Positions 9,614-17,201 of a stretch of DNA of 64,000 nt are shown here, piece by piece (the stretch's first letter is position 1; every line of letters begins with the position of its first letter). Position numbers and translations under genes: made by a program. Under the pieces are notes generated by a model. That model saw only the letters and a program-made list of their open reading frames with translations, made no database searches and was not told where the DNA came from. This DNA is from Muribaculaceae bacterium (GTDB taxonomy: Bacteria > Bacteroidota > Bacteroidia > Bacteroidales > Muribaculaceae): NCBI GenBank assembly GCA_022484565.1, contig JAKVKZ010000001.1, forward strand, positions 1-64,000. The letters run 5' to 3'.

Positions 9614-9641
9614 AAAAACATTGTCAGAAGATTAATGATAG

Positions 9642-10052
9642 CTATTTCACTGCTTCTTCAGGTGCGTCGGCCGCACTGGCAGAGTCCTGAGCGTACACGC
9701 TGTCCTGATAAGTCAGGATGTCGTATTCCGAAACATCGCCCTGAAGCATGAAGTCGTCAACATTGTCCTTGTTCTGGAATCCAGCTGTAATGTTCTGTTC
9801 ACGAGTAGTGGAATTTTGAGAACCGCTGAGATTATTGAACATCTTCATCATGCACCAAATGCCGGCGAACATTGCAGCCATGTACACGTAAGTGCGCACT
9901 CTATGCCACATTGTGGGCTTCGGCACGGCGGTTATTTCCTGCTCTGGCAAGGATTCAGCCATTTTACTGGCAAAATCACTGAAATAGTTTTCGGGTACTT
10001 TAAAACCTGAATCTTTTCCTAACTTTGATAATATGTCAGAATCTTTATTCAT
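9642..10052 (-). CDS. Single-span membrane protein, possible anti-sigma factor
   Basis: A 136-residue protein with a cytoplasmic N-terminus of about 55 residues (SKLGKDSGFKVPENYFSDFA), one hydrophobic span near residues 52-70 (YVYMAAMFAGIWCMMKMF) and an acidic periplasmic tail. The VPENYF segment is common in small Bacteroidetes proteins encoded after ECF sigma genes. Position, topology and size suggest an anti-sigma or sigma-associated membrane protein, but no ZAS zinc motif (HxxxCxxC) is present, so the role is inferred. The start lies 33 nt after the sigma gene stop. Confidence 0.6.
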   Translation of the reverse strand: MNKDSDILSKLGKDSGFKVPENYFSDFASKMAESLPEQEITAVPKPTMWHRVRTYVYMAAMFAGIWCMMKMFNNLSGSQNSTTREQNITAGFQNKDNVDDFMLQGDVSEYDILTYQDSVYAQDSASAADAPEEAVK

Positions 10053-10085
10053 TGCGAATATATGACATTATAAAGTGATAAAGGT

Positions 10086-10646
10086 TTAATCGTCATCCGA
10101 AAAAAATTCTTCAATTTTTTTCACTGCATGGTGATAGGATGCCTTCAATGCTCCCACAGAAGTGCCGAGAATTTCGGACATGTCCTCATATTTCATTTCG
10201 TCGTAGTAGCGCATGTTGAACACGAGCCTCTGCTTTTCTGGAAGTTTGTTTATCGCTTTTTGCAGTTGCAGCTTCAGGTCGTCGCCATCGAACCACTCAT
10301 CGGATTCAAGATTGTTAATCAGGAATGAGTCCTCGTCGTCGATAGAAAGCTGGTTGCGTAGTTTCTCTTTATTGATGAACGTGATGGATTCGTTGATGGC
10401 AATTTTGTAAAGCCAAGTGGAAAGTTTGGCATCACCACGGAAACTGTCGATATTGGTCCAGGCTTTCATGAAAGTGTTTTGGAGCAAATCGTTGGTGTCG
10501 TCGTGGTCGATAACGATACGACGAATCTGCCAATACAGCGGCTGCGTGTAATGGTTGATAACTTTCGTAAATGCCTCACGGCAAGTGGCGTTATCGTGCA
10601 ATTGAGCTACAATTTCCTCTTCGTTATATTGCTGCGAATCTGTCAT
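10086..10646 (-). CDS. ECF-type RNA polymerase sigma factor
   Basis: A 186-residue sigma-70 family factor of the extracytoplasmic-function type. Region 2 is seen as DTNDLLQNTFMKAWTNIDSF followed by AKLSTWLYKIAINESI. Region 4 is LPEKQRLVFNMRYYDEMKYE and the helix-turn-helix ILGTSVGALKASYHHAVKKI. It should direct core polymerase to a small envelope regulon. It is first in the operon with the membrane protein and the Spy-like protein, so it probably controls or is controlled by them. Bases 10647-10807 upstream contain an AAACTTTG that is only a partial -7 match, so autoregulation from a sigma-specific promoter is possible but not shown. Confidence 0.92.
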   Translation of the reverse strand: MTDSQQYNEEEIVAQLHDNATCREAFTKVINHYTQPLYWQIRRIVIDHDDTNDLLQNTFMKAWTNIDSFRGDAKLSTWLYKIAINESITFINKEKLRNQLSIDDEDSFLINNLESDEWFDGDDLKLQLQKAINKLPEKQRLVFNMRYYDEMKYEDMSEILGTSVGALKASYHHAVKKIEEFFSDDD

Positions 10647-10807
10647 TAATCATAAATAATGCGCTAAGTTAGTGCAAAGTTTTGAAATTTGCAGCATTGA
10701 AAGGTGCTGTAGATGTAATAAATTTTATTAAAAGTGGATAATTGAACAATTTTTCAAACAAATTGGCACGATAAATTATGTGATGGTGAGAGCATATTTT
10801 AAGAAAC

Positions 10808-12055
10808 TTAACCCAAGAATTGAATTACATTCAAAGCTGTAATTCCATTATCAAGTTGTTGTGCCATCACATCATTTGATAAAACGAAACTATGCAACAG
10901 TGGCTTGTCGAGAATGCTGGCAAGTTCCACGAGATGACGTGCATCCGTGCGTTGAACGTGCTCGGCCTGTTTAATTTCAAAAGCATAATATCCTTTGGAA
11001 GTTTCAATCAGGCAATCCACTTCTCTTCCATCGTTAGTGCGCAAATGATAAAATGACACCGGTGCATTTGTCTGCTTCACCTGCTTATACATTTCGGCAA
11101 TGACCAGACTCTCGAATTCGGAACCAGAAGGAGCACTCCGCTTTTTCAGCACAGCTTGTAGCACACCATTGTCCAAATAATGAATTTTGGGCGATTTCAC
11201 AAGCCGTCTTCCCGCATTTCTTGCCCAAGCAGGGAGCGAGAGAGTTTGATAACTGATTTCCAAGTATTGAAGGTATCTTTGCACAGTTTTGGAGCTGACA
11301 TTAATGTGCGCACCGAGTGAGGAGGCATTGCACAAATTGCCGGTCTGAAGTGCCAACAGTTGCTGAAGCTTCATGTAAGGCTCAAGGGCCTTGAATGAAG
11401 CCAAATCGCGCACGTCCCTTTCAAGATAAGTGCGCACATAGGTCTGAAGCCATTTAAATCTGTCATCCTCGCTCATCTGTTCGTCGGATAATGCAGGATA
11501 GCCACCATAGGTGACATAGTGTTGCCAAGCCTTTATCTTTTTAGGATGATTTGCATCGAGGAGCAGCGATGGATAAAATTTTGGGACTGTCTGAGTCATT
11601 ACCATTTGCTGGAAAGGAGAATCCGCCACCTCATTATCCCACGAGTCAGTTTCCAGCTCTGGAACGGTCAACGGAAATAAGTCTTGAATTATACATCTTC
11701 CTGCCAAACTTTCCTTCACTTTGTTCATCAGCAGCAATTGGCTGGAGCCAAGGAGAATGTAACGTGGAGTGTCCCATTGGTCATAAACCGACTTAATGCT
11801 TTCAATCAAGACTGGTTCTTTCTGTATTTCGTCAAGAATAGCTTTGGGATACAGAGCATTCCATTGTGATGCGGTAAGTGCAGTGAAATTTGGCCTCATC
11901 ACAGGGTCCTCTATGGAAATATATGTGTAATCAGGAAACGACTGTTTGACAAATGTGGTTTTCCCTGTCTGTCGTGCTCCAGTCACAACCAATATCCTTC
12001 CCCACTTTGATTGTGTGAGTTCGCCAATATGCTTGGAAATGTATCTTGCCTTCAT
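10808..12055 (-). CDS. AAA+ ATPase with DUF4143-type C-terminus
   Basis: A 415-residue protein. Walker A is GARQTGKTTF within the first 35 residues, a Walker B-like AILDEIQK follows, and a sensor-like ILLGSSQLLL comes next. The C-terminal part (YLDNGVLQAVL, then EVDCLIETSKGYYAFEIK) matches the DUF4143 / restriction-like region of this large Bacteroidetes ATPase family. Function in the family is poorly known; toxin-like or DNA-related roles have been proposed. An in-frame TTG seven codons upstream lies between the -7 box and the expected transcript start, so I use the ATG at 12055. It stands alone on the minus strand. Confidence 0.85.
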   Translation of the reverse strand: MKARYISKHIGELTQSKWGRILVVTGARQTGKTTFVKQSFPDYTYISIEDPVMRPNFTALTASQWNALYPKAILDEIQKEPVLIESIKSVYDQWDTPRYILLGSSQLLLMNKVKESLAGRCIIQDLFPLTVPELETDSWDNEVADSPFQQMVMTQTVPKFYPSLLLDANHPKKIKAWQHYVTYGGYPALSDEQMSEDDRFKWLQTYVRTYLERDVRDLASFKALEPYMKLQQLLALQTGNLCNASSLGAHINVSSKTVQRYLQYLEISYQTLSLPAWARNAGRRLVKSPKIHYLDNGVLQAVLKKRSAPSGSEFESLVIAEMYKQVKQTNAPVSFYHLRTNDGREVDCLIETSKGYYAFEIKQAEHVQRTDARHLVELASILDKPLLHSFVLSNDVMAQQLDNGITALNVIQFLG

Positions 12056-12073
12056 ATCATGAATGTTAGGCCA

Positions 12074-12081
12074 CAAAGATA
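12074..12081 (-). promoter_or_regulatory. -7 box for the AAA+ ATPase gene
   Basis: TATCTTTG on the minus strand matches TAnnTTTG exactly and sits 18 nt upstream of the ATG at 12055. No good -33 box is visible at the usual distance. The position argues against the upstream TTG start. Confidence 0.6.
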
Positions 12082-12130
12082 ATGATAAAACAAGTATCTC
12101 GGATTAGTTTTTGATTAATAAAACGTAAAA

Positions 12131-12225
12131 TTTGGACTTGTATTCCAAATATTACGCCATTTTTTGGATTTGCACTCCAAATTTTACGCCTAAATTGGGA
12201 CTTGAAGTCCTAATATTACGCCATT
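12131..12225. repeat. Three phased palindromic repeats, 32-bp spacing
   Basis: Three units start at 12131, 12163 and 12195. Each has a short palindrome (TTTGGACTTGTATTCCAAA, TTTGGATTTGCACTCCAAA, and GGACTTGAAGTCC in the third) followed by ATTACGCC or TTTTACGCC. The spacing is 32 bp each time, about three helical turns. They lie upstream of the ATPase promoter and of the plus-strand gene at 12329. They may be binding sites for a dimeric regulator or a small mobile palindromic repeat. Confidence 0.8.
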
Positions 12226-12270
12226 ACGTTGGTGAAACTTTTCAAAACATTCATCGTCTTGATGGATTTA

Positions 12271-12302
12271 ATTGGGAATGAGGGATTTTATTTGTAGATT
12301 TG
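12271..12302 (+). promoter_or_regulatory. Promoter for the 113-residue gene
   Basis: ATTG (12271-12274), 20 nt, then TAGATTTG (12295-12302) is a good Bacteroidetes -33/-7 pair, with the ATG of the next gene 26 nt downstream. It supports the gene at 12329 being real. Confidence 0.65.
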
Positions 12303-12328
12303 TGAACTAATCAGAAAAATAAGACGAT

Positions 12329-12670
12329 ATGGAATCTGGAAAGAAAATTGAAGTGAAATATTTGCGAAGCGAGTTCAACGACGGTTGGGGCACACTAGTT
12401 GATGTGTACGCCGACAAGGACGGGACTGAATATATCCGAAATGGACGGCACGGCAGCGAGGAGACCACGGTGGAATGGGAGGAATGTGTGCTGTGCGGTG
12501 ACAGCATGGCATTTAATGCACCTGGGGAAGGTACTGAATTTGTGATGATTGACGAAGCAAGAAGCACGAAATTCAGCGAAAAAATCGGCAAAGACGGTGT
12601 CACCACGAAGAAGATTGCTCCATATTACTATGCCGGCGAAGTGGAAGGCGTGGAGAAGATAGAATTGTAA
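12329..12670 (+). CDS. Small acidic hypothetical protein
   Basis: A 113-residue soluble protein with no signal peptide or membrane segment. It is acidic and rich in charged residues (VDVYADKDGTEY, EETTVEWEECVLCGDSM) with a single CxxC-like pair in CVLCG. I do not recognise a family. A well-formed promoter 26 nt upstream and normal amino-acid composition argue that it is expressed. It is the only plus-strand gene in the first 20 kb, sitting between the phased palindromes and the convergent Arc/SPFH operon. No function can be assigned. Confidence 0.6.
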   Translation: MESGKKIEVKYLRSEFNDGWGTLVDVYADKDGTEYIRNGRHGSEETTVEWEECVLCGDSMAFNAPGEGTEFVMIDEARSTKFSEKIGKDGVTTKKIAPYYYAGEVEGVEKIEL

Positions 12671-12740
12671 CTTTGAGTTATGAGCTAATTATGCAACAGT
12701 CGGACGCGGAACTCTTCAACCTTAATTGCTGAGAAGCTAG

Positions 12741-12938
12741 TTATTTAGTCTCTGAACTATTTGGCTTTTCCTTTGACTTCTTGAGGCGACCGCTGCGATG
12801 GAGGGCATCGGCAATAATCCATTGGAGTTGGCCGTTAGTGGAACGGAACTCGTCGGCAGCCCACGCTTCGACAGCGTTCATCGTCTTGGCATCGATGCGG
12901 AGCACGAAACTTTTGGTTTTTGAATCCTGATTTGACAT
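12741..12938 (-). CDS. Arc-like ribbon-helix-helix DNA-binding protein
   Basis: A 65-residue basic protein. The segment KSFVLRIDAKTMNAVEAWAA reads as the beta strand plus first helix of an Arc/MetJ ribbon-helix-helix fold, and STNGQLQWIIADAL as the second helix. Such proteins bind operators as dimers. It lies 58 nt after the SPFH gene on the same strand, with a strong hairpin between them, so it may be made at a different level from the SPFH protein. No toxin gene is adjacent, so a toxin-antitoxin role is not supported. Its target is unknown; autoregulation of the SPFH operon is a simple possibility. Confidence 0.75.
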   Translation of the reverse strand: MSNQDSKTKSFVLRIDAKTMNAVEAWAADEFRSTNGQLQWIIADALHRSGRLKKSKEKPNSSETK

Positions 12939-12950
12939 TATATGGAATTA

Positions 12951-12983
12951 TTGCCGCATGGCTCAATTCAAGCCATGCGGCAA
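12951..12983 (-). terminator. Intercistronic hairpin between SPFH and Arc-like genes
   Basis: TTGCCGCATGGCT (12951-12963) and AGCCATGCGGCAA (12971-12983) form a perfect 13-bp GC-rich stem with a 7-nt loop. On the minus strand it follows the SPFH stop directly, but only AATAATTCC comes after it, not a T run. It could be a weak terminator, a processing site or a 3'-end stabiliser. Confidence 0.65.
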
Positions 12984-12996
12984 ATATTATGTTGGA

Positions 12997-13965
12997 CTAA
13001 TGATTGAGAGTACCTGTGTTGATTACGGGTTGTGCCGATTCGTCGGCGCAAAGCACAACGAGGAGGTTGCTCACCATTGCGGCCCGTTTTTCGTCGTCAA
13101 GCTCAATCTGCTCGGCTGAAAGTTTGTCGAGAGCAAGTTTAACCATTGAAACTGCACCTTCCACAATCTTCTCGCGTGCAGCAACGACTGCCGATGCCTG
13201 CTGACGGCGGAGCATGACAGCTGCGATTTCGGGAGCATAAGTGAGATAATTGATGCGGGCTTCAACGACTTCGATACCGGCCATGGCAAGACGCTCGTTG
13301 AGCTTCTGTTCAAGCTGCTCGTTGATTTCCTCACCACCGGCCCGGAGAGTAAGTTCATTACCATCGGCAGATGAGGCTTCGCCATTTTCATCGTAGGCAT
13401 ATTGGCCCGCCACTTGGCGGAGGGCGGCATCACTCTGAATGCGAACAAACTTTTCAAAAGCGTTCATGCGGCTTGCAGCCGTCTTGTTGCCAGCCACCGT
13501 CTGAGCGTCGATTTCGAACATCGCCTTGTAGGTGTCCTTGAGTTTCCACACCATAACGAGGCCGATAAGGATAGGGTTGCCATTTTTGTCGTTGACCTTA
13601 ATAGGCTCGATGTCGAGGTTGCGGGCACGGAGAGTGAGGCTTTTCTTAGCGAGGAAAGGATTAACCCAGAAGAATCCATTTTCAGAGAAAGTCCCTTTGT
13701 ATTTACCGAAAAACACCATCACGGCTGTGGCGTTAGGCTCAAGCATGATGAATCCAGCTAAGTAAATAATAGTTGCAATTATCAGAATGATGGCTCCAAC
13801 GAGCGAAAGACCGCCTGTGAGGTTGAAATCTTCGGTCGCGTCATTGTAGTTGGCACCCACAATAGTGAACAGATAGACGATGACAGCAATTAAGATTAAA
13901 ATGAAGAAAATAGCGAGAAAGCCATTTATCCTCATTCCGTTAAATTTCATTTCTTTAGTTTCCAT
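12997..13965 (-). CDS. SPFH/band-7 domain membrane protein
   Basis: A 322-residue protein with two hydrophobic segments near the N-terminus (about 12-36 and 48-72), then a band-7 domain beginning ATAVMVFFGKYKGTF. The SPFH domain carries NLDIEPIKVNDKNGNPI and later VEARINYLTYAPEIAAVMLR with RRQQASAVVAAREKIVEGA, the usual end of prohibitin/stomatin-like proteins. These oligomerise in membrane microdomains and often scaffold proteases. I use ATG 13965 rather than a TTG two codons earlier. A clear promoter lies 36 nt upstream, and the Arc-like gene follows. No partner protease or NfeD gene is adjacent. Confidence 0.88.
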   Translation of the reverse strand: METKEMKFNGMRINGFLAIFFILILIAVIVYLFTIVGANYNDATEDFNLTGGLSLVGAIILIIATIIYLAGFIMLEPNATAVMVFFGKYKGTFSENGFFWVNPFLAKKSLTLRARNLDIEPIKVNDKNGNPILIGLVMVWKLKDTYKAMFEIDAQTVAGNKTAASRMNAFEKFVRIQSDAALRQVAGQYAYDENGEASSADGNELTLRAGGEEINEQLEQKLNERLAMAGIEVVEARINYLTYAPEIAAVMLRRQQASAVVAAREKIVEGAVSMVKLALDKLSAEQIELDDEKRAAMVSNLLVVLCADESAQPVINTGTLNH

Positions 13966-14000
13966 AATCAATAAATTAAAATGATATTAAAATGATATCG

Positions 14001-14031
14001 CAAAGGTACAGCAGAATTTTGATTATGCAAA
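14001..14031 (-). promoter_or_regulatory. Promoter for the SPFH operon
   Basis: On the minus strand TTTG (14031-14028), 19 nt, TACCTTTG (14008-14001) is a full Bacteroidetes -33/-7 pair. It is followed by a roughly 35-nt leader to the ATG. Confidence 0.75.
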
Positions 14032-14116
14032 TTTTTTTGAAGAAAAAACAGCTTTGACAATAATATTTAATCCTAACTTGGAATTTACTCTATTGAAATC
14101 AGCTAATCGTAAAGTT

Positions 14117-14153
14117 TTTGCCGACATCTTGCCCTTACGCAAGTGCCGGCAAA
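14117..14153 (-). terminator. Hairpin after the SDR gene
   Basis: TTTGCCGACATCTTG (14117-14131) pairs with CAAGTGCCGGCAAA (14140-14153) with one bulge and one wobble. It begins 13 nt after the SDR stop on the minus strand. There is no long T run, so termination strength is uncertain. Confidence 0.45.
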
Positions 14154-14165
14154 CATTACTATAAA

Positions 14166-14999
14166 TTAATGAGTGGATTTCAGATACTGCAAATCTCCAT
14201 ACCAATAGCTGGCGGTGGTACCACCATCGATTAGGAAGTCGGAACCGCTAATGAAACGGCCTTTTGGTGACATGAGGAATTCAGCCAAGTCGCCAACTTC
14301 ATCGGGCGTTCCTGCACGGCCAGCAGGCGAAGCCTGAATCATTTTCAGATAGCCATCTTTGCGAGGACCATGAAGTTCGTCGTTGGCAAGTGGCGTGATA
14401 ATGATGCCCGGGCTAATCGAGTTGATGGTTGCGCCGCGTTTTCCCCAGCGAGTTGCCTCAAACATCACGCGAAGCACATTACAACGCTTGGAATATTGAT
14501 AAGCCTTTAGCGTGTCAGTTATCTCCCTGAGAAATGGCAGGTTCATAAGCTCATCAGTTGGCGTCGTGGCGAGAGCGTCGCTTTGCACCTGTGGAATATT
14601 GCCCAAACGGTGACCACTTTGGGAAGAAATGATGATGCCCGAGCCGCCATCAGCTATTACCTTGCCTACTTCCTCCATCAAAACAGCGGTGCCATAGAGG
14701 TCGGTCTTCAGAATCACATCTACAGGAGCCTGTGATGGTGATACTCCTGCGGCATTGATGAGATGAAATATCTCACCGAATACTTGTGCATGAGTTATCA
14801 TATTTTTGATAGACTCACGTGAACTCAAATCGGCCTGAATGGTACTGCACTCAAATCCTGCGTCTTCCAACGTCTTTGCAGCGATTTGCGCATTATCCAA
14901 TTTATAGTCGGCCAATACAATATGTTTGCCGGCACTTACCCTTCGGGCTATAGCCTGTCCGATAGAACCAGCTCCCAATAAGATTACTACACGTTTCAT
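14166..14999 (-). CDS. Short-chain dehydrogenase/reductase (SDR)
   Basis: A 277-residue Rossmann-fold oxidoreductase. The N-terminal GAGSIGQAIARRV is the glycine-rich NAD(P) motif, and NAAGVSP replaces the usual NNAG. The catalytic Ser appears in IIISSQSGH. The expected YxxxK is represented by AYQYSKRCNVLRV, and the C-terminal SPKGRFISGSDFLIDGGTT is the usual SDR end. It is the last gene of a four-gene minus-strand operon, 2 nt after the flavodoxin. The substrate cannot be predicted. With a flavodoxin and a RibD-like reductase it suggests a redox or xenobiotic reduction operon. Confidence 0.9.
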   Translation of the reverse strand: MKRVVILLGAGSIGQAIARRVSAGKHIVLADYKLDNAQIAAKTLEDAGFECSTIQADLSSRESIKNMITHAQVFGEIFHLINAAGVSPSQAPVDVILKTDLYGTAVLMEEVGKVIADGGSGIIISSQSGHRLGNIPQVQSDALATTPTDELMNLPFLREITDTLKAYQYSKRCNVLRVMFEATRWGKRGATINSISPGIIITPLANDELHGPRKDGYLKMIQASPAGRAGTPDEVGDLAEFLMSPKGRFISGSDFLIDGGTTASYWYGDLQYLKSTH

Positions 15000-15001
15000 A
15001 A

Positions 15002-15616
15002 TTAGAATTTCTTTAATAATTTTGCTACTCTATCCTTAATATCCACCTTTTGACATTCATGACCGTAGATGCTGAATCCGCTAAGAACTTCAGAATTCGG
15101 ATAAGTCCGCTTAACATCGGAAACAGTAGAAGCTAATCCACTTCCTTCATGAGTGGTGAAAGGGATGAGAGTTTTGCCATTAAGGTCATAATCGCGGAAA
15201 AAAGAGAACATCACTCTGGGGTAAGTGCCCCACCAGACGGGTCCGCCAATAAATATCGTATCGTAATTGGCGATGTTGTCAATTTTGCCTTTGTACGACG
15301 GAAATTCATTGTTTTTGGCTTCCTCAGTCGCGAGATTTACAAGGTCCATATAGGGCATGTCATAGTTTTTATCGGCCACAATCTCAAACTGGTCGGCTCC
15401 TGTGAGTTCGCAGATGGCATCAGCCGCACGCTTCGTGTTACCAATCTTAATATTACCTACGCTATAGTTCTCGCCTGCATGAGAGAAGAAAACCACAAGC
15501 ACTTTTTCTTTCTTTTCCATATTATTAAATGTTTTTGATTCTTTATTTTGTGCATGTCCTGTGCAAGCGAGCATAAGCATGAAGCACAAGGCAATAATTG
15601 ATACAATGTTCTTCAT
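15002..15616 (-). CDS. Flavodoxin-like protein with N-terminal export signal
   Basis: A 204-residue protein. Residues 1-22 (IVSIIALCFMLMLACTGHAQ) look like a signal peptide, possibly of lipoprotein type although the lipobox is imperfect. The flavodoxin domain starts at KVLVVFFSHAGENYSVGNIK, with a phosphate-binding-like loop and IFIGGPVWWGTYP as the flavin-contact region. An internal Met (MEKKEK, residue 33) could give a cytoplasmic form. Long-chain flavodoxins of this type occur in many anaerobes. The gene lies between the acetyltransferase (13-nt gap) and the SDR (2 nt), so the four are probably co-transcribed. Electron donor and acceptor are unknown. Confidence 0.85.
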   Translation of the reverse strand: MKNIVSIIALCFMLMLACTGHAQNKESKTFNNMEKKEKVLVVFFSHAGENYSVGNIKIGNTKRAADAICELTGADQFEIVADKNYDMPYMDLVNLATEEAKNNEFPSYKGKIDNIANYDTIFIGGPVWWGTYPRVMFSFFRDYDLNGKTLIPFTTHEGSGLASTVSDVKRTYPNSEVLSGFSIYGHECQKVDIKDRVAKLLKKF

Positions 15617-15628
15617 AATCGTTATATA

Positions 15629-16183
15629 TTAAATGCTTTTCACAATCTTTGCGGGGATTCCAACGACAACTGTGTTGTCGGGTACATCTTTTGTAACCAC
15701 CGACCCAGTACCTACGATAGCATTTTCGCCAATAGTTACACCAGGCAAGATTCTTACGAAACCACCAATCCAAACATTCTTTTTGATATGTATGGGCTTT
15801 GCCATAATTATGCGGATGTTCTTGGGTTCATGATTCACCGTGAGCAGACTTGTGCCTGGACCTATCATTACGCCATCGTCGATGGTGATGCCTCCGAGTG
15901 ACATCATTGTGAGGTTGTGATTGATATAGACGTTGCTGCCCAAATGCACCTCTGAGCCACAATCGATGAACATAGGTGGAGTGATGAAAGTTCCCACGCC
16001 TTGTGTGCCGCTAAACAGCTCATTCTCCATCTCCGCAATCTTAGCCTTATCTTTAGGGTCAGTCATGCGGATTTGCCAGCAGATGTGATCGCATCGGTCA
16101 ATTTCCCCATGCACTTCTTTCTGATAATCCTCTTGACGAATGTCGTAAGGTTCTCCTTTTTGTATGACTTCAAATACGCTCAT
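15629..16183 (-). CDS. Sugar O-acetyltransferase (maltose/galactoside type)
   Basis: A 184-residue left-handed beta-helix acetyltransferase of the Maa/LacA family. Hexapeptide repeats are clear in GSEVHLGSNVYINHNLTMMS, then GGITIDDGVMIGPGTSLLTV and WIGGFVRILPGVTIGENAIV. The catalytic histidine is in LTVNHEP. These enzymes move acetyl from acetyl-CoA to a sugar hydroxyl, often as detoxification. Length is normal and no signal peptide is seen, so it is cytosolic. It is second in the operon, 8 nt after the RibD-like gene. The natural substrate is not evident. Confidence 0.92.
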   Translation of the reverse strand: MSVFEVIQKGEPYDIRQEDYQKEVHGEIDRCDHICWQIRMTDPKDKAKIAEMENELFSGTQGVGTFITPPMFIDCGSEVHLGSNVYINHNLTMMSLGGITIDDGVMIGPGTSLLTVNHEPKNIRIIMAKPIHIKKNVWIGGFVRILPGVTIGENAIVGTGSVVTKDVPDNTVVVGIPAKIVKSI

Positions 16184-16191
16184 TATTTATT

Positions 16192-16869
16192 TTAATAATT
16201 TACTTGATATCTCATCCATACGGCACCATCGGAAAACTGCTCAACACTTTGGAGGGATAATTGGATTGGCTCTGCATCCTCAGGCAGTCCGTCGAACACA
16301 CCGAGCATGCCTTCACGCCCGTCGATGGCAGGACCAAAGAGCACACTTACTTCGTCGAGAAGGCCTGAAGACAGGAAAGCTCCGTTGATGTGCGGACCAC
16401 CGACAATGGCCATGCGCTCTACTCCAAACTTTGTGTTGAGGATTTCTACGGCCTGCTTCAAGTCGGTGCGCTGCTTGCCGCATGCAATCCATGAAATGCC
16501 GAGACTTTCAAGATAAGACAGATATTCCTTGGATGCCTTTTCGCTTACTATAATGAGTAAAGGTTGTCCGTAAAGTTCAGTATTCTGGAACTTCAATCGG
16601 CCTAAATTATCGGCAATTACATTATAGCCATCAGCATCGGTGGCTTTATGGAATGCTGTGCGGCCAATAGTCGTTTTGTCCTTAGGCTCGAAGAATCCCT
16701 GCTCGGTCATTTCGAGAGAAGCAGTGATGCGTCCGCTCACCGTCGTAGGAGCATTGAGAGCGTCCAAAATCTTGTAATATTCGTTGACTCCGTTAATTTT
16801 TGAGGTCATGGCGCAATCAATGCGACCATCGACCGATGCCATCATGTGGCAGATAATATAGGGTTTCAT
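16192..16869 (-). CDS. RibD C-terminal / DHFR-like reductase
   Basis: A 225-residue protein starting KPYIICHMMASVDGRIDC, the characteristic start of the RibD C-terminal reductase family. It continues to VERMAIVGGPHINGAFLSSG, the NADPH-binding end of the fold. No deaminase domain is present, so it is not full-length RibD; stand-alone members reduce pteridine-like or other nitrogen heterocycles. An in-frame TTG 12 codons upstream lies within the -7 box, so the ATG at 16869 is the better start. It heads the operon with the acetyltransferase, flavodoxin and SDR. The substrate is unknown. Confidence 0.88.
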   Translation of the reverse strand: MKPYIICHMMASVDGRIDCAMTSKINGVNEYYKILDALNAPTTVSGRITASLEMTEQGFFEPKDKTTIGRTAFHKATDADGYNVIADNLGRLKFQNTELYGQPLLIIVSEKASKEYLSYLESLGISWIACGKQRTDLKQAVEILNTKFGVERMAIVGGPHINGAFLSSGLLDEVSVLFGPAIDGREGMLGVFDGLPEDAEPIQLSLQSVEQFSDGAVWMRYQVNY

Positions 16870-16902
16870 AATTTTCGTTTTGTTTATTTTGTTATCACGG
16901 TG

Positions 16903-16910
16903 CAAAATTA
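16903..16910 (-). promoter_or_regulatory. -7 box for the RibD-like operon
   Basis: TAATTTTG on the minus strand matches TAnnTTTG and lies 33 nt before the ATG at 16869. No convincing -33 box is seen. Bases 16911-17125 beyond it contain only a short hairpin (AGCCGC/GCGGCT, 17099-17116) and no gene I can support. Confidence 0.6.
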
Positions 16911-17125
16911 TGACGAATAACCATGGATTCAGGTAGATATATTACGGAAATGTTTACCAATATTACCTTTTTCAGAAAAGAGTAACAAGAATGACGTTGG
17001 CAGAATATTGGAAAGATCTCAACAAAACAAAGAGGCAAGGCTCAATTGGAAAATGCTGGAAAAATAGATGAAGAATTTATTCTACCATTTTACAATTAAG
17101 CCGCAATTTAGCGGCTGATAAAAAT

Positions 17126-17155
17126 AAAGGGCCACGGAGGAATCCATGACCCTTT
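17126..17155 (-). terminator. Terminator of the TonB receptor/lipoprotein unit
   Basis: On the minus strand AAAGGGTCATGGA and TCCGTGGCCCTTT pair along all 13 positions (two G-U wobbles) with a 4-nt loop, followed by ATTTTTATC. It begins 46 nt after the lipoprotein stop. Confidence 0.85.
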
Positions 17156-17201
17156 CAGGGAAAATATGTCGTTAAAGATTATATAGTAGTCAATCTTTGC
17201 C

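Noticed and set aside
12741-12938. Toxin-antitoxin module
   Set aside because: The RHH protein could be an antitoxin, but no small toxin gene is adjacent; the neighbour is an SPFH protein.
14023-14205. Small minus-strand open frame between SPFH and SDR genes
   Set aside because: It overlaps the SDR 3' end and the hairpin at 14117-14153 and has no promoter or recognisable composition.
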